DNA of 64,000 nt. Source: Aphelocoma coerulescens (taxonomy: Eukaryota; Chordata; Aves; Passeriformes; Corvidae). This document shows, in pieces, positions 47,401-60,866 of the stretch. A program made the position numbers and the translations under genes. The first letter of the stretch is position 1; each line of letters begins with the position of its first letter. Where the stretch lies: positions 20,993,497 through 21,057,496 of the forward strand of contig NC_091016.1 of the NCBI RefSeq assembly GCF_041296385.1, read 5' to 3'. The notes under the pieces were generated by a model. That model searched no databases and was not told the DNA's origin. It saw nothing but the letters and a program-made list of their open reading frames with translations.

Positions 47401-50400
47401 AGTTAAATAAAGCCCCTGTCTTACATATACAGCAGTATTTCTTGATTCAATTTTCATTGCAGGTCTGAAAACTGTATTTTCATGTCTGAAAATATTTAGA
47501 CATGGTTTAATTCAAATGGTTTCCCATTTTGAAAGCACACTTTTATTTATTACCATGAAAACATGAATATACCAGATGGGAAAGGAATACTCTGCTAGTC
47601 TTATGAAGCTTCTTGTACACAACCATGCCAATGTTCAAAATCACAGCCTAAAATAACTCCCCTCTGTTCATCACACAGCCTACAGTAGGCAAAGCCTGTC
47701 ATTCAGTCACGGTTTGAAGAGACTTTATTCCTTACCTTACTGGAAGCACACCACTGACTTGGCAAACAGCAACTTTTCCAGGAAACCTTATGCACATACT
47801 GCTGACAGATTAGCTTCGCATAAATAAACCTTATGAAACCTCTCTGATGTCATCTTTCCCAGAAGTGGGTACTTAAAGAACATATGAAAGGCAACTTAAA
47901 GAAAAATATTGACTCTGTATGAGAATTCTGCAGCATAAAAGAAAGAAAGCTGTTCTCAATTACACCTTGTGCAATATGCAGAAACTGTAGCATTGTCTTT
48001 AGAAGATAATGTGAAAGATGTATTGTATTGCAGTTGCTATGGGTATGCAATTGTGCATGAAGAACTAATAGACAACAATCATCGGGGACGAGCAGCTGTG
48101 ATGAATTTCAAGTGGCTAAATTTTAAACATTTAAGGCTTTCAGGAGGTTGGTTAAAAGGAGAAAAGCTGAGAAGATATAGCCATAGCAGTCATAAATACC
48201 TATAAAATATCCAGCAATGGAAGCTTCTGCCTATTAATCCCATAACTAAAATTACAAGAGAGATCAAAGCAAGACAGAGGAATTACTAGGGCTACAACCA
48301 ATCCTCTAAAAATCAAAATCGTGCCTGGTAATTACAGAATTGATTACAAATTTCTTTCTTAAAAAGAGAAGGAATGAAAACAAAGGGCAGACAAAAGGTG
48401 TGGGCTAGAAATAATGCTGGGCAAGTGGGAAAGGATAATGTGACACCTGGCACACAGGAGAACTGTTTTCATCAGGTCAATATTCATTCCACCATCTCCT
48501 AAGAGTTCTTGTAGATCTTCTACTTGTGGTGAGGATAAGACACTTCACAACCTTCCTGCTTGCCTGCTTTAAACTATAGCACATCAAGGGTATTTCTGCT
48601 ATCTCTTCAGAGATATCCAGAAAAGGAGAAAGAGGTAGAGATGATAGTCTCCTTTGATCTTTCTCTGAGCAGGGCAAACCTTGCCTGGGTTTGAGTGACA
48701 GAGCCTCTTGTAGCATCTCCAGTTGTGCTCCTGTGACTGAGCCAGCCAGAGCATGTCCCAGGAACATTAAAGAAGGATCAATCATTGAAGTACATGCACA
48801 CAGAGATCCTGAGATACCCAAGATGAGTTTGACCACATCTTCCCCAATACAAAAGAATAAAAAGGGTCAAATGGGCATAGGCAAATTCTGGTGTTGGCTT
48901 TGGCATGGTAAAAATTGTAATGCAAGAGAACAAGCAGAAACTGCTTTCCTAGGATTTCTGAAAGGCTTAGGCTCTAATACTGGGGATGATGTCACCAGAT
49001 TTGAGCATTTAGAGTTATCATGTAGCAAGAATCAGATCCCTTTGATAGCAGGAGAGAGAATTGTATCTGCCAGACTCCAACTCCTTATTACTATTTAGCC
49101 AAAAATTGTGCCAGCAAGTCTGCAATAGCACCAAAGGGTAATTTATGCATAAGTCAATGATATGGTGAGAAAATGTCTACTGGTGCATGACAGGATGAGA
49201 AGGTGTGGTGATTTCTTAACCAGTTAATAGACATATTTGAGGTACGTTATTTAAAGGAGCTGTAGATAATATCACAGACTCAGGTTCAGAGCAGACAAAC
49301 CCCACCAGGATCCCATCCCTGCCCAAGCTGTGGGATGCTAGCACTTCCTTTATTTCCTTTTTCATTTCATTAATAATGTCTCACCATCTTGTTAAAGGAA
49401 ACAGAAATGATTGTTTAGCATCAAGGCTGGTGTATGGACTGCAGGTCTGGGTCTGTGTCAGCCAAGAGAAGAAATGCCTGGAGGAAAATCAGTCCTTTGA
49501 GGACTGGCTATTAAAGGATAAAGGCAGAAATGAAAGGCAGCGAGATGATAAAGAGTTGAACAATTTGGATGACTTTATTTATAACAGGACTGTCCAAACT
49601 TAGAAGGAAATTACAGCATCCTGCCAGAGACACAAATCTACACAACAGCTTGAGAAATTAAATGCCCAGGGCCAGACAGTTTGCTGAGTGCCTGAAGACT
49701 GTAAAGGAAAAGGAGCAGAGCCAAGAAAAAAAAGCTGTTAATTGTAAGGAGTTAGGCAAGCTATTCCCACATGATCCATCTTCCAAAACAAAAATTAAGT
49801 TAATTCTCACCGCACCACTGAGTGGCTCAGGGTTCAAACACTTTCTAAGCCAAGAAACAGATTTGTCCTTAGCACCAGGACTGGTGGCACACCAGTACAG
49901 TCACAAAAGATCTTCAAGGCAGCCCCAGTCACCAACCTGCCTGATCAGTCCTAAAGCATAAGGTAAAGCTGGAAAAACATGTGATAAGTACAGACTGAAT
50001 AAACCAGAGGACTGACTCTGTAAAGAAGGTTTACAGTTTGCAATCTGTTCTTTCACAGTGTTCTCAAATGGTAAACAAGTGGGAGCCTGTAGCTACATTC
50101 AGAATTGATTATTTTAAAATTTATTTCATGTTGGTCAAGACCTTTCATGAGAGATTATTCAGAGAAAAAAGATAAAAGGATAATGAGTTCTGAATTAATA
50201 ACAACCTAAGAGAGAAAAAAGGCATAATTAATGGCTGCCTTTTAGAAAGAAGATTACTTACAAGGAAGTCATTTCAGCAATCAATACTGTCAAATACATC
50301 TTTTTCAATGATTGAGCTCTAAAATGGACAACAAGATTATGGAATACACCCAACAGCATAAACTTAAGTACATTAAACTAAAGAGAAAGTTATGAGAAAT

Positions 50401-53400
50401 CCAAATTACTTTGGAGCAAAAATGTAAGCCCAATTAAAGGCAGTGGCATGTATAATGAGAATAATGAGCTTTTTAAGGATATTCTGATGTCATAACTTTG
50501 GGTGACTTTAATATGGGACCAATCTACCAGTATCCTGCATGCAATGTGCTGAAAGAGTTGAAAAAACAATAACAACAAGAAAAAAACCCGGAGAAAGCTG
50601 AGACACATAAAGAAATCCCAATAGGAAATAGCACATCAAATATTCAGAATATAAAACAGGACTGTTCCCCCTCTGCACTGAGTTCAGATGACTTCTATCC
50701 CTCAGAAAGAGCTGACTTACACCCAGACAGACTTGAGTCTGCTAACTATTCCAAGCTGAAAGCTGTTTCCCCATCCAACCCCAAAAACTTCCCAATAAAG
50801 GTGAGACCTAAATATCTGAGAAAGCATCATTGAAAGCATGAGAGTGCTCCTGAGAGTGCTTGTTTCTTACTTTGGGAATAATCAGACTGATAATAGGAGC
50901 AAGATCAATAGCACAACTCACTTGTTTGCATCTCCTGCAAATACCCACGTCCTCAAAATGCATCACCTTGCCCACTTCTGCCATCTAATAGAGTTTCCCA
51001 AAGGGAGAAGATACCCTGAAAAAGTAACTGAAATCCTACTTCTCTTTTTAACCTTGTTAATGGGGGTCACAAATCACAAAAAATCCATGATATGTGAGCC
51101 TCATCGTCATAACTAAGTCACTTTTGAACCCTGGCCATCATGCTCACTGGCTCTTCTGTTATTCATCTCTAAATGAGAGATTGTTTTTTTTTTTAAAGGC
51201 CTATGAATGCTCACTTTTCCCACATGGAAGGGTTAATAAGCTAAAATTCCAGAGGAGAAAAAAAAAGGTAATGCAATCTCTAAGTCAAAACTGAAGCCTG
51301 TGTTTCTGTGCATGGAAGGAACATTGGGAAGTCTCCTGTTTGCTCTCCCCAAGACTATGCTACAGCTAACATTTCAAAAGCCTGCAAGCCTGTAACTGCA
51401 TTATTCTGCTGGTGCAACACACATAGTGACGGAAACTATGGCAGGAATAGCTCATTTTGGAGAATAATGATTTCTAACAGGAACCAGAAAAGTCGTTGTA
51501 AAAGCAGCAAACTTTGCCAACAGGGCATGACAAGTGGCAAGAACCTTTTGTTAAATTCCTCCATCAGATTAGCTCTTCATCTTTCAAAGGGAAATATATT
51601 CTGAAGTAAAACCAAGTCATATCCATTATTACATCCTTGCTGGTTCAAACATATATACACATTTGATTTATAGTTTCAAACAATCAAAAATTTGGGATTC
51701 TGACTTCTCTAAAATTCAGCTTTTAACCTAAATTTCCTGCAGAAGGCACAAAGCATTGCACTCAAATACTACATTATGCATTCTTTTGGAATAAAACCCT
51801 TTTCATTTGACAGAGGGGAAAAAGAAAGACACTCTCAGCTGAAATAAATTTTATGTGCATCTACTGTCGCTGGTGAAGTTGTGACCATTTATACTAAAAA
51901 TTGCTCCTCATGAAGTGGCTGTGTAATGCCTTTTCCCATCTTCTTGACAAATGGCTGCTTTCATTGCTTAAAATCCTTCAGATTTAGATACTAGGACCAA
52001 ACATCTGCAAATACTATGACGACAACAACATTTACCCGAGATATTTTACACTTTTATTACTCTTCTGTGCTGCTGATAACACAACCTTCCCCCTTGCAGT
52101 GGTGGCAGTATCGAGTGCTGGCTACAGAGCACTGACTGTATCTATTCAGTGTTTGCATGTACTGTCTTCTAAAGCATTACAGATTAGCCAAGTATTAGCA
52201 AGTACAAAACTGAACATGCACATTTTTAATCCTTTTATGTGTAGCACATTTACTGGAGAGGCTGCCTATTACTACCTTGTAACTAACATTCACAGCTATG
52301 GTACAAAATCTTACATGCACTACAGTAAATGGCAAACAAAATGAAATTATGTTGAAATAGTTAGAATCAGTCTTGCAAATTTGAACTTAAAAAGACCACA
52401 AACAAACAAAAAAACCCCACCCATCAGTATTCTCCTTAGCTTTTCCATAAACAGTAACCCTTATTTCTCCCTCTCAAAGCCACTGTGTTTAAGTCCTGTG
52501 TGTTGAGCCTAAGAGGAAAAACATCAGCAAAAAAAATGCCTCCTCGTGGATTGAGGAGTACATTCAAAATGGAAATAGGATGGTAAGTGAATAAATTGCA
52601 GTGCAATAAAAGTTAATCTGTTTCAGAGAAGACAACTTGCTGTCTAGTAATACTTGCTGCTCTGATCTGAAACCCTGCTCTCTGCTAACACCGACATCAT
52701 TGCTTGGGTTATTATTTCCCTCCTGAATTCATCTGAATGTGGCACAGAGCTACTGTCTTTCTCACCCAGTTCAGAAACACGATAAATAATTAGTTCAATG
52801 AGATATTACTAGCAGACCCAGAAATAAATAGAAGGCTTTTGTCAGGCTGAGAGTAAACGCTGCTAAGATAGAGACAAGCAAGTGCCATACAGCATTCATC
52901 ACTTGTAAGGTAAATGACTTCTTCTGAATTCACTCAGGCAGAAAATGAACAGCTGCCAATGCTGATCAGAGAGAAGTAAAATGTTGCATCTAGGGATGAA
53001 GTGTGGTGGAGTTTTTTCTCTTGTTTTCTTTTTCTTTAGTTAAAATAATATCTTTCCTCCGCGGAAGGACAAATTTTGACTTAGAGGTCAAAAAAACCAT
53101 TTCTCAGCACAGCTTTGTTGTTCATGTGGCACTGTCCAATTGTACAAGCTATTAGCAAAGCAGTACCTCTTTTATCCCATTAAGCCCTCTACATACAGCA
53201 GAATAGGGGGGGAAAACCCACCCTCTCAGTCCTTAGAGACTTTCTGATATTTCTGACATTTGCTGAGTCCAAACAAGACGTCCCAGTCACTTCAGGAAAG
53301 TCTGTGTCTGCAGGAGAAAAAACTCCTCCTGAGGGAGGACAGAAATCAGGCAATGCCTCCTCACATGCATTTTGGTACCCAGTCTCACAGGAATAAGTTA

Positions 53401-56400
53401 ATTTTAATGGGAAACCAATATGGGAAGATTTGCTGTCTTCACAGTATGACTTCCAGTGCAGACAGAGTCCTTACTATTGTTTATTTGGGGGAAATGCAGC
53501 AAAGAAAATGGAGTAAAGAACAAAAGCAAGGAGTATTGCACGTCTCATTTTTAACTTAAGCAGTAAGCCCTGTTTTAGTCATACAAAATATGGGGTTTTC
53601 CCACTCTTTTATGGCCTGTATTTTTTTCTATTATTGCTAAACAATTAGCACTATATCACCTCCAGAAAAAGAATTAATTATTGATCCACTCATGAAACAC
53701 TTAAAATTCTTATGAAGTCCCCTTTTGTACCAATGTAATTATTAATTAACATCTTGCTGCCTTTCAGACTCTCAGCAAGTTCGGCAGGGTTATAGTAACA
53801 ATGGATACAGTCAAAAGAGTAAGTCCTTACTGGTCAATTATTTGCTCTGTCAGGAAAATTCTCACCAAAATGCAAATGTTTGGACATGAATGTCTTGAAT
53901 ACTGATTCTATAACACACATTCAAGTTAACAAGAGCAATATAATCAGGTCAGAACAGGTAGTGATTTCTGAACCTGTACTTTCCTGGAATTGTAGATGCT
54001 TTAAACTTCATGTAAATCTTACTGGTGACATTTCTATCCAATATGCACTGAACCATGCTTATTGAACATTCAGGGAATTCAACAAGTTACTTGTAGGAAG
54101 GAGCTCTCCTACAGGGGGAATCTGATCAAAGTACTTGCACCACTTGGTTTGGGACACAGGAATGGGAACAATTTATCTACACTGTGGAAGGTCCTCTCAT
54201 GAGAATCTTCTTCTAAGATAAAATTATCTTAATTGAAAAATAAAAAAAAAAGTACATTTTTTTTAAGAGTAACAAGAATCTAATCACATTATTTCAGAAG
54301 AGAACTGCTAGCGGAGAGGCAAAGACCAACTTTTAAAAATTTCTTTAGCAGAATTCATAAAAAGAAACCCTTCATACTAATTAAAAAGAAATCATTTTTT
54401 TCCTAGTTAAAACAAAATCATTCATTTCATACCCAAAGCATATTTCAGGAGAGATCAAATGGGAGAGCAATTTGTTTTGTACTTCTCCTGCCTTAAAAAG
54501 CCTCTGAGCAAATAACTGAATTAAGAAATTAAAAATTTTAAGTGAGTTACCAAAACGTATCTTTTCACAAAGACAGCAGATTTCAGTGAAGAAATTCTAG
54601 CAGAACCAATCTAGGTTAAGTATGCAAAATAATCAGTGGAAGAAACGAAAAGGAATGCAACCTACCCCTGTTGTTTTACAGATGTTAACCCTAAGGTTTT
54701 TACTATACTAGACTCGCACACTTTTATAGACTTGTACACCAATTATACAATATTTACACTACATTGTTGTAAAAGTAGACAAAGAAGGTAAAACTCCAAG
54801 TCCTCAGTGTGTCCGAGTCCAGGCTGGTGGCCTGGACTTGACATGCTGTGGTCTCACCTTGGGCTCAGTCTTCTGCAAGATGTGGATGTGCTACTGTCAC
54901 AGATGTGTATTGTCCTCCGGTCTGAAGGCTTGGCACAAACTGCTAGCTGCTTGCCTTTCTTCATCCCTAGGGCCCATGAGAAGCTGTCACCCAGTTCATC
55001 ACCCCTGCTGGTTTCCACCTCAAAGTGCTTTACAAGGATGTAATGTTGTTAATGGTTTTCTGTGCTGCTTTGTTTTGTCAAGGCTGCCAGTATCACCTGA
55101 TCAGAGAAAAGCTGGGCAGAGCCAGCCCAGGCCTCATTTAACCTGAACTGTGCCTCGGGGTGTTTGTAACAAAAGGTTTGTAAACCCAAGGGTATTTTCT
55201 GCAGGGTGTACTTGAATGCCCAAAGTCAGGAAAACCGGAGCAGGAGTTAATGTACTTCAGGGTATAATTTTCGATTTGGAAACTCAAGATATCAAATCTA
55301 TAACCACTGAGATGATATGAATATCCTCTTATCAGAAAACATACATAATCTTGTAGAATGTTACCATCAGGAGAAACAAAACTCGTCACACTTTATCAGG
55401 GACATGTACTTAGGAGAGGTCAAGCAAAAGTATCCCCTCATATATGTAAGACTGACAAGAAAGCCAGTAGGAGGAATTTATCAATCACTAGTCAAGATTA
55501 ATCTTGTGTTCTTTTTTACAGCATAATAAACTGTTCCTCTCATGCTCTGATAAAGTTATTTTTATTTCTATTATCCTGAGGTTAAGAGACAGAACCAATA
55601 CCACGCCTGCACTTTGGCTAGGTTAGAGAATGGCTGGCTCTTTATTTTCAAGTAACCAGACAGAATCTGTTCCAGCTTAAGTTGTTTTCTTAGAGGAGAT
55701 TCATCTCACAGCCTTTATGACTACTTGTTTTGCTACAACACAAGGGAAACTAAAAATGTAACAAAATAAAAATCTCTTGAACAAGAAATTGATGCTGGAA
55801 CAGCAAACCATGACAAGGACTCCAGAGACCTGGATGCCTTTCTGTTGGCATGAAGGCACCTCGAGGAAGCTGTGGCTCTGAGTCAGAGCTAGCTTTCTCA
55901 CCAAATTTGATGGGGTAAGAACTCACTCCTTCCCAACTTCTGGCAAATAATTTTTATGTACCTTTTCTGTACACTAACAACAGTGTCTCTTCACCTCTGA
56001 GACTGAAGCCTTTTTCCTTTAAGGTCACACAAAAGATGTGACAAAGAGAGGCAGCATTAAAATATAGGTAGGCTGTGCTTTTAAAAGTCATCTGATTACT
56101 GGACGAGCAGAGACTAGAATATGCTTCCTTGGGCTGGAACCTTTTTAAAAGGGGTGCAGTGAACAACTTCAGTGCTGAGCCAATTGATTTTGTGCACCTT
56201 CCAGGTAGGTCTTGCATATTATGGTTTTGATCTGCAGTCAATTATCCACTGTAATAGCGTTAAATTTCAATGTAATTAAATTATTTTACTAGAAAATGTT
56301 CATAATAGCATTAAAATACAGTCTATTTAAGTCAATATGGCACCACATAATCTATAAATTAGTCATAAGCACTATCCCACAAGTGCAAAAATGATGAAAA

Positions 56401-58939
56401 TTAATGCAGACTAATGCAATACAAAGTATATGGATATTAGAAACATTGCAGGCTGTTTGCAACAGAATGACAATAAACTAATTCCTTACATCAAAATTAT
56501 TTCACTTTGGTACCATGGGTTGGAAATTACAACAATGTCTTGGGCAAATGTTCACTCAATTGTTATTGCAGTTTTGATCTCATCAAGATCTGTACAGTTC
56601 TCCAATTTTTTCTATCAAACTAGAAAAATAAGTCAAGCTTTTTTCCCATTAATAAGCTACAGATAAATCCCATTCTTTCTTAATAGGAGTTAATAGGAGA
56701 CTATCCATTTAATTCAATATGAGAATGTCTTTCTAAAAAAAGGTGATTGAAGCCCTTGCATAAATTTCTTGTTCTTTCATTGCACCACAGTGAAATAGGA
56801 GAAACTATCTGTATATTAATATTTTTTGTTTTGCCTTGAAATATCGTACTTATTATTATTACTTAAATAATGACCCACTAGCTTTAAACATATGCTTTTG
56901 AGTCAGACTGGGCATTTGAGACATCTGCCTGGGTCTGGCAGATTGGACATTGGATCCAGGGACATCTGCAGCCTTCTGGCGCCACGGCTAAAGGCCAGGC
57001 AGGACAGTCCAGGATGGAGTACACGTGGTGTTATATCCCTATATTTATGTGCTGAATCTCTCCATGTCCAACAGCCTCTTTCCTAGAATAAGGTATAGAA
57101 AATAGCAAATTGCAGCTTCCTAAATCAGTTGAGAGATCAATTTGAGGACTGGTGAGCTTCAAATTAATGAAAAAGCAGTCTGTCACCCAGATCTGCTATT
57201 AGACCTCAAAGTGTGACAGGGCAGGTTTATGCAATGCTGTGGTTTTATAAAAAAGCAGGCATGCCATCCCTTTTCCTGCAATGCCAGTGGGAATTGGTGT
57301 TACCAACTAACTGCTACCAAACTGCTGATCAGTGCCATCACAGCAGGTACAGGTTAAGGCTCCAGCTCAGCTCCAGGCTCAATCACCTGGAATCATCTCC
57401 CACTTACCATAGGAAGGTTTAAATTTCTTGGGCAGCCCAGCCTTGCCCAACACCAAACTCCATGGCAATATCTATCACAGTTATCAGGGATATTCTGATG
57501 AAGTGACAGCAAGCCCCTGCTCAAGAAAGAACACCTGTCATCACAAGCAGTGGTCATTCTGAGCTCTTCAGGAGCACGAAACCACACCATTGAACCAAGT
57601 CCTGGCTGCAGAAGGGTGGTCAGTGAGCTCATACAGACATGAAAAGGCCACCACACCAGTGATTCATTCTGCACAGTCTATACCCAGGTTAAGCCAAACA
57701 CATGGTTATTTATTAATAACTTCAGTCCTTACACCCTTAGTAATCTGTTCTCAAAGAATTTATGGAGATTCTGGTGTTTTGTTCAAGATGTTGCAGAATG
57801 TATCACTGGAATGGTCCGTACTCTGCATTCCAGCAAGCACCTTGATCAAACCCCATCACATTTTCTAGCCTTCAGCATCTTTCTTTACTGACAAATAAAG
57901 TTATCAAGCTGCTCAGAAAACAAAAAATTTCCCTTCCTCCCCCTGCAGAAATTTCATATAATAAAATCTACTTGTTTTCCTCATTGCTTTACAAGGACTT
58001 GAAACAGATGATGTCAGCCCTGAAAATTTCCTGAGGTTTCTATACTGTTTGACATTTGCCTGTCAATATGAAGAAAGATTATACACAACTAAGAGTTATT
58101 TGTTCTAAACAGTTCTTCAAAATACACACTCACTGACTCTCATAGCAATCTGTCTGCTGTGTGTAAGCCTAGCATTTTCCAACATGCTCACAAAATCTGC
58201 ATTGTGAGCCCTCATTAATTCAAGGAGATAGAAATTATACTGTTATTCTTCCCACTATGCATAGAAATTAAAGTTCCGACTCGAGAAAGCACATAAGCAG
58301 TTACCAAGTGTTGAACAAGTGCTGTGGTTCCTGTGAAAGGTAACAGGTAGAACTCATTTCCTGGAAAAGATTAATAACACTTCAGCAGCAGCCACCTCTT
58401 GATTGCTTTTCCCTGGGGTTTTGATTTATTGATTTGCAACAAAAGCATCCCTACCAGAAACGTCCCCCAAAAGCTTTGCATCCTAATTGCCAGAGGTCAT
58501 TCCCCCTCTGTGGCAGCACAGAGAGGAAATGATCATTAATCAGCTCCTATCAGCTCACTCCCATCTGCCAGTGAGTTGCCTAACTTAGTACTGCACTTAA
58601 TTCTACAGCTGATGAACTTCTTCAACACTTGCAGAACAGGTGTGTCCAGCAGGTATTTCGGTGATTTATCCATTACCCCATTCCATCCCACATATGGAAG
58701 ATCCCAACTACTTCATTTCTGTTTGTTCTGCAGAGGTACAACCAACTGTACCACTCTTGACACCAGAAGAAGGTTACCCAGCCAGGACAGATATCTTCCC
58801 CATCTCTACCAGGAGATGCAGGATCCCTTTTTCCCTGCAAACATCCCAAAATAGTCCCCAAATGGTAGCTAATGATTTTTTGCAATGTAAATCAAAATAC
58901 ATTTCCCCAGATTATCACATACAAAGCAATATCCCATAA

Positions 58940-58966
58940 ATATATATATATATATTTTTTTTTTTT
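58940..58966. repeat. (AT)n microsatellite followed by T12
   Basis: About 15 bp of alternating AT run directly into 12 T. A simple repeat, likely to vary in length. Confidence 0.8.
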
Positions 58967-60755
58967 AAAGGAATACAGCACTAATTATAATTTTCACAGT
59001 CTTTTCAAAGAAATATCTTCAACTGAAATCTTTTTGTGTGCTTTCCAATGCTTTCCAAGTTTAGATCGTCTCCTATGTCTATACTTTATTTTTTAATGGT
59101 AAATGGCTCATCTTTGCATGACCTCACAAGGAGGAATTTTAAGAAATACTCCAAATAATAAGCTCCTCAAAAAGTTACAGCTGTTAATTGAAACACAGTT
59201 GATCCTAAAAAAAGTTCCCTTCCGAAGAAAGATAAGGATTCACTAAAGTCCAGAGCAACACATGAAGTTCACTTCTCAGGTTCCATGAAATCAAATTAGT
59301 GCTGTTTCTTCCTGTACTTTGTTGCTATTTACAGTTTTTCCCTCCACAAAGGGAATCATAACCTCCCTGTCACTCATCCTTACTTAATTTTCCTTTTCTT
59401 CTAAAAAATTTCAATAAAAATATTTTTACATTACTCATTTCAGCTTTCCACTCCCCTTCCATCTTTTTCCACATCACACAGAAGCTCACCCAAATTTTCT
59501 ATTTGGTCTGAACAAATAAGACTATTTTTTAAGCAAGCACTGCACTAGTCCTTTTCAACCTCTTACATTGTAGCCTGAATGGTTGAAAACTCTCTGCCAG
59601 CTTTTCTTTTTTTTTGAATCAAGGGTAAGATATGCACATATTTTGTTCATGCTCTGCATTATAAAGATGATAGTGAGGAAATTAATTAGAAACATATGAG
59701 TAACCATAATTTTCTTCCCCTCCTCACTCAGACTTCTCTTTTATGACTCTGTTACAAGGTAACCCTAGACCTCATCCCTTAACAAAGAAATACTGAGATA
59801 GTGCCTTAGGTTCATAAAGAAATGTTTACATAAGAAACAGATAATTAAGTTCTTCTGAAAAAAGGAGAAGCTGTAAAATTCTGATAAGGGGCTAAAAATG
59901 CAACTTTTTCCAGTTTGCTCAGCACATTTATTAATGATATTTTCAGTTCTTGTGATCCTGCCAACAGCAAAACCTAGATATCACAATGTAGGCTCACGGG
60001 TGTTTTGTCTCAGACCAACCAATATCTGTTTTTCTTGAATTCTCAGCTTCATCTTAGGACAGATTCCAGTTCAGAGGAATAAAAGTTAAGTTGACAAACA
60101 TCAAGTGTAAGAAAGAAGATAATTTTTTTTTATTATTAACTGTGTTCTGCAGCAGTGAGGAGCCAGCTAAGTGCATTACCCTTGCTTCTGCTCCATGACT
60201 GAGTATGTGGCCAGATCCTGATCTTATGACCATCTCCTGTTCAAAACAAGTGACTGCCACCTCTGCAGTTCCCTTGGAAGAGCTGGGCAACTACTCAGGT
60301 CCTTGGAGATGTAGCTGTGGAGCCAAAATCCCATGGGATTATGACACTGCAGAGCATGCAGATGACATAGAGTACAACCCTGCCCACTTCAGAGCAGGAC
60401 TCAGAGCTGTACTCTGTAACATCTCAGAGAAGGGAGTGTGTGTGCATGCAGAGCAGCCCGTTCATTATTATAATTATTAAATGACAAGGGCTTAAATGGA
60501 TTATCCACCATCTTCTGCTGACTTCTCCAGTTCACAGCTCCTCATTAGAGTGTAAGTCAACTTCATCAAGTACTCGAGACAACTCTGCTGTCTAGAAATA
60601 CTGGATGGTCAGGGCTACGTCTCATAGGATATCAGATATTATTTTAGTCTATTAATTGTTCCATTATGAGGATAAGTACAATCTTGTAGTCATTGAAAAA
60701 GAAATATTTATACCAAATACCACACAGAGGACTCAATTCCCTAGTATATATATAA

Positions 60756-60866
60756 GCCTGTGGGCCTGATGAGATGAATCCCAGAGTCCTGAGGTGACTG
60801 GGTGATGTAGTTGGAACTGTATGATCTTTAGGGTGCTTTCCAAACCAAACTGTTCTGTGATTCTGT
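60756..60866 (+). mobile_element. CR1 LINE remnant, internally deleted (ORF2 piece joined to the 3' tail)
   Basis: The first half (60756-60812) decodes to GPDEMNPRVL followed by a stop and LGDVV, matching the GPDGIHPRVL-type segment near the start of the CR1 reverse transcriptase domain. The second half (60812-60866) is the CR1 3' end: GGAACTGTATGATCTTTAG, a TTCCAAACCAAAC segment and TTCTGTGATTCTG. In a full CR1 these lie well over a kilobase apart, so the copy is internally deleted or chimeric. It is far too short and broken to be active. Edges are approximate. Confidence 0.8.

Larger units (their letters stand above)
41497..60755 (-). other. NRXN1: NRXN1 upstream intron, segment 3 (no gene found)
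   Basis: About 19 kb of intronic sequence between the provirus and the second CR1 remnant. All open readings are under about 135 codons and none resembles a family I know, including the overlapping pair around 48477-49098. Low-complexity tracts occur at 44430-44485 (ACC/AAC-rich), 46185-46215 (TTTATA-type) and 58940-58966 (AT then T12). The rest is unremarkable AT-rich sequence. Confidence 0.6.

Noticed and set aside
48477..49098. Overlapping open readings on both strands (119 and 135 codons)
   Set aside because: Neither shows a recognisable domain, a conserved motif or splice structure, and lengths of this order are expected by chance in a 64-kb window.
52090..52140. GTGGCAGTATCGA resembles the 5' part of U4 snRNA
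   Set aside because: The similarity covers only about a dozen bases and the following sequence does not continue the snRNA. It could be a tiny pseudogene fragment but is more likely chance.
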